Positions 6,290 to 7,090 of a stretch of 7,090 bases of DNA are shown here, piece after piece. The notes under the pieces are model-generated. The model did no database searches, had not been told where the DNA came from, and saw nothing but the letters and a program-made list of their open reading frames with translations. Numbering within the stretch: the first letter of the stretch is position 1; the number at the start of each line of letters is the position of its first letter. This DNA is from an uncultured Clostridia bacterium (GTDB lineage: Bacteria; Bacillota; Clostridia; Oscillospirales; Acutalibacteraceae): the NCBI GenBank assembly GCA_947623765.1, contig CANQIG010000100.1:1-7090 (forward strand), read 5' to 3'. A program made the translations under genes and the position numbers.

Positions 6290-7087
6290 ATGGAGATTTT
6301 GATCCCTGTTCTGATCGTCGCAGGCATCGGGCTCGTCGCGGGCATCGGCCTCGCGATCGCCTCCGTCATCATGGCGGTGCCGAAGGACGAAAAGGCCGAA
6401 GCGATCCTCGAAAAGCTGCCCGGCGCGAACTGCGGCGAGTGCGGTTTTTCCGGGTGCTCCGGATACGCCGCCGCCCTCGCGAAGGGCGAGGCGAAGGTCG
6501 GCCTCTGCTCCCCCGGCGGGGAGGAGGTCGCGCATGAGGTCGCGGCGCTGCTCGGCGTTTCGGACGTTTCCGTCGAGAAGAAGGTCGCGCTCGTGCACTG
6601 CATGGGCAGCTACGACATGACGAGCGACAAAATGCGCTATGACGGCATCGAGAGCTGCGCCGCCTCCACGCTCCTCGCGGGCGGACTGACGAGCTGCCGT
6701 TACGGCTGCATGGGCATGGGCGACTGCGCCGCCGCGTGCCCCTACGGCGCGATCGAGGTCTGCAACGGCATGGCCTCCGTGAACCCCGCGAAGTGCCGCG
6801 GGTGCTCCGCGTGCGTCGCGGCCTGCCCGAAGAAGCTCATCAGCTTCGTCTCGATGAAGAAGCAGGCGGTCGTCCGCTGCTCGAACTGCGACAAGGGCGC
6901 GCAGACGATGAAGGTCTGCCAGATCGGCTGCATCGGCTGCGGCAAGTGCATGAAGGCGTGCGAATACGGCGCGGTGAAGGTCACGAACTTCTGCGCGTCG
7001 GTCGACCCGGAAAAGTGCGTCGGCTGCGGCAAGTGCGTCGAAGCGTGCCCGCGCCGCGTCATCACGCTGCTCGACCACGGCGCGTGA
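6290..7087 (+). CDS. rnfB: RnfB, ferredoxin-interacting multi Fe-S subunit of the Rnf complex
   Basis: RnfB is the entry point for electrons from reduced ferredoxin, on the cytoplasmic side of the membrane. The 265-residue product has one N-terminal membrane helix (about 3-29) followed by the 4Fe-4S domain with C48, C51, C56 and C73 (ANCGECGFSGCSGYA). Next comes the clostridial-type motif CRYGCMGMGDCAAACP (C136, C140, C146, C150), paired with C169/C172/C175/C179. A second paired module has C214/C217/C220/C224 and C243/C246/C249/C253, with C197, C200 and C210 before it. This fits at least five [4Fe-4S] clusters; 27 cysteines are present in total. The ATG at 6290 has AGGAGGG at 6277-6283, 6 bases upstream; an in-frame GTG at 6254 lies inside rnfA and is rejected. 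The protein ends soon after the last cluster. Only three bases follow its stop in the window. Confidence 0.96.
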   Translation: MEILIPVLIVAGIGLVAGIGLAIASVIMAVPKDEKAEAILEKLPGANCGECGFSGCSGYAAALAKGEAKVGLCSPGGEEVAHEVAALLGVSDVSVEKKVALVHCMGSYDMTSDKMRYDGIESCAASTLLAGGLTSCRYGCMGMGDCAAACPYGAIEVCNGMASVNPAKCRGCSACVAACPKKLISFVSMKKQAVVRCSNCDKGAQTMKVCQIGCIGCGKCMKACEYGAVKVTNFCASVDPEKCVGCGKCVEACPRRVITLLDHGA

Positions 7088-7090
7088 GAA

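Noticed and set aside
4951..6603. Long open frame on the - strand opposite rnfE/rnfA/rnfB (550 codons)
   Set aside because: It is antisense to three complete rnf genes, with biased charged composition and no domain or credible start signal.
2084..7087. A new respiratory or electron-transfer system
   Set aside because: All six subunits match the known Rnf complex in order, length and cofactor motifs, with no added or missing gene inside the operon.
1..7090. CRISPR arrays, insertion sequences, tRNA or rRNA genes, attachment sites
   Set aside because: I found no regularly spaced repeats, terminal inverted repeats, transposase or integrase frames, or tRNA-like cloverleaf. Coding density is near complete.

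Overview
The window reads as a stretch of bacterial chromosome of high G+C content (about two thirds by eye, with third codon positions almost all G or C). All genes lie on the + strand and are tightly packed. The gene order rnfC-D-G-E-A-B, strong AGGAGG-type ribosome binding sites and YpsC-like and BmrU-like neighbours suggest a high-GC anaerobic member of the Clostridia, for example an Oscillospirales- or Christensenellales-type gut organism. That placement is an inference; no taxonomic marker gene is present.

Positions 1-1884 hold the end of a short, translationally coupled gene set. It comprises the C-terminal part of a THUMP/RlmL-YpsC-type rRNA methyltransferase (cut by the window edge), a YegS/BmrU-type lipid kinase and a RimJ/RimL-type GNAT acetyltransferase. 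The kinase starts at GTG inside the end of the methyltransferase gene, and the acetyltransferase starts at TTG on the stop codon of the kinase gene.

Positions 1885-2083 are the only sizeable non-coding stretch. It has an AT-rich part with a weak terminator-like element, then a well-formed SigA-type promoter (TTGTCA, 17 bp, TACAAT with an extended -10 TG). A leader of about 114 nt follows, with a GC-rich hairpin and a short T-run.

Positions 2084-7087 hold a complete six-gene rnf operon encoding the membrane-bound ferredoxin:NAD+ oxidoreductase. Genes overlap or are at most 13 bp apart. In the family model, RnfB takes electrons from reduced ferredoxin, and they pass through the RnfA/RnfE membrane Fe-S centre and the covalent flavins of RnfD and RnfG to RnfC, which reduces NAD+. 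The reaction is coupled to Na+ or H+ export. All expected cofactor motifs are present. The one atypical cofactor site is RnfG, where the residue expected to carry FMN is serine rather than the usual threonine.

I do not see a previously undescribed system here. The points most worth a second look are the structured rnf leader, the serine flavinylation site in RnfG and the cysteine-bearing C-terminal tail of RnfE.
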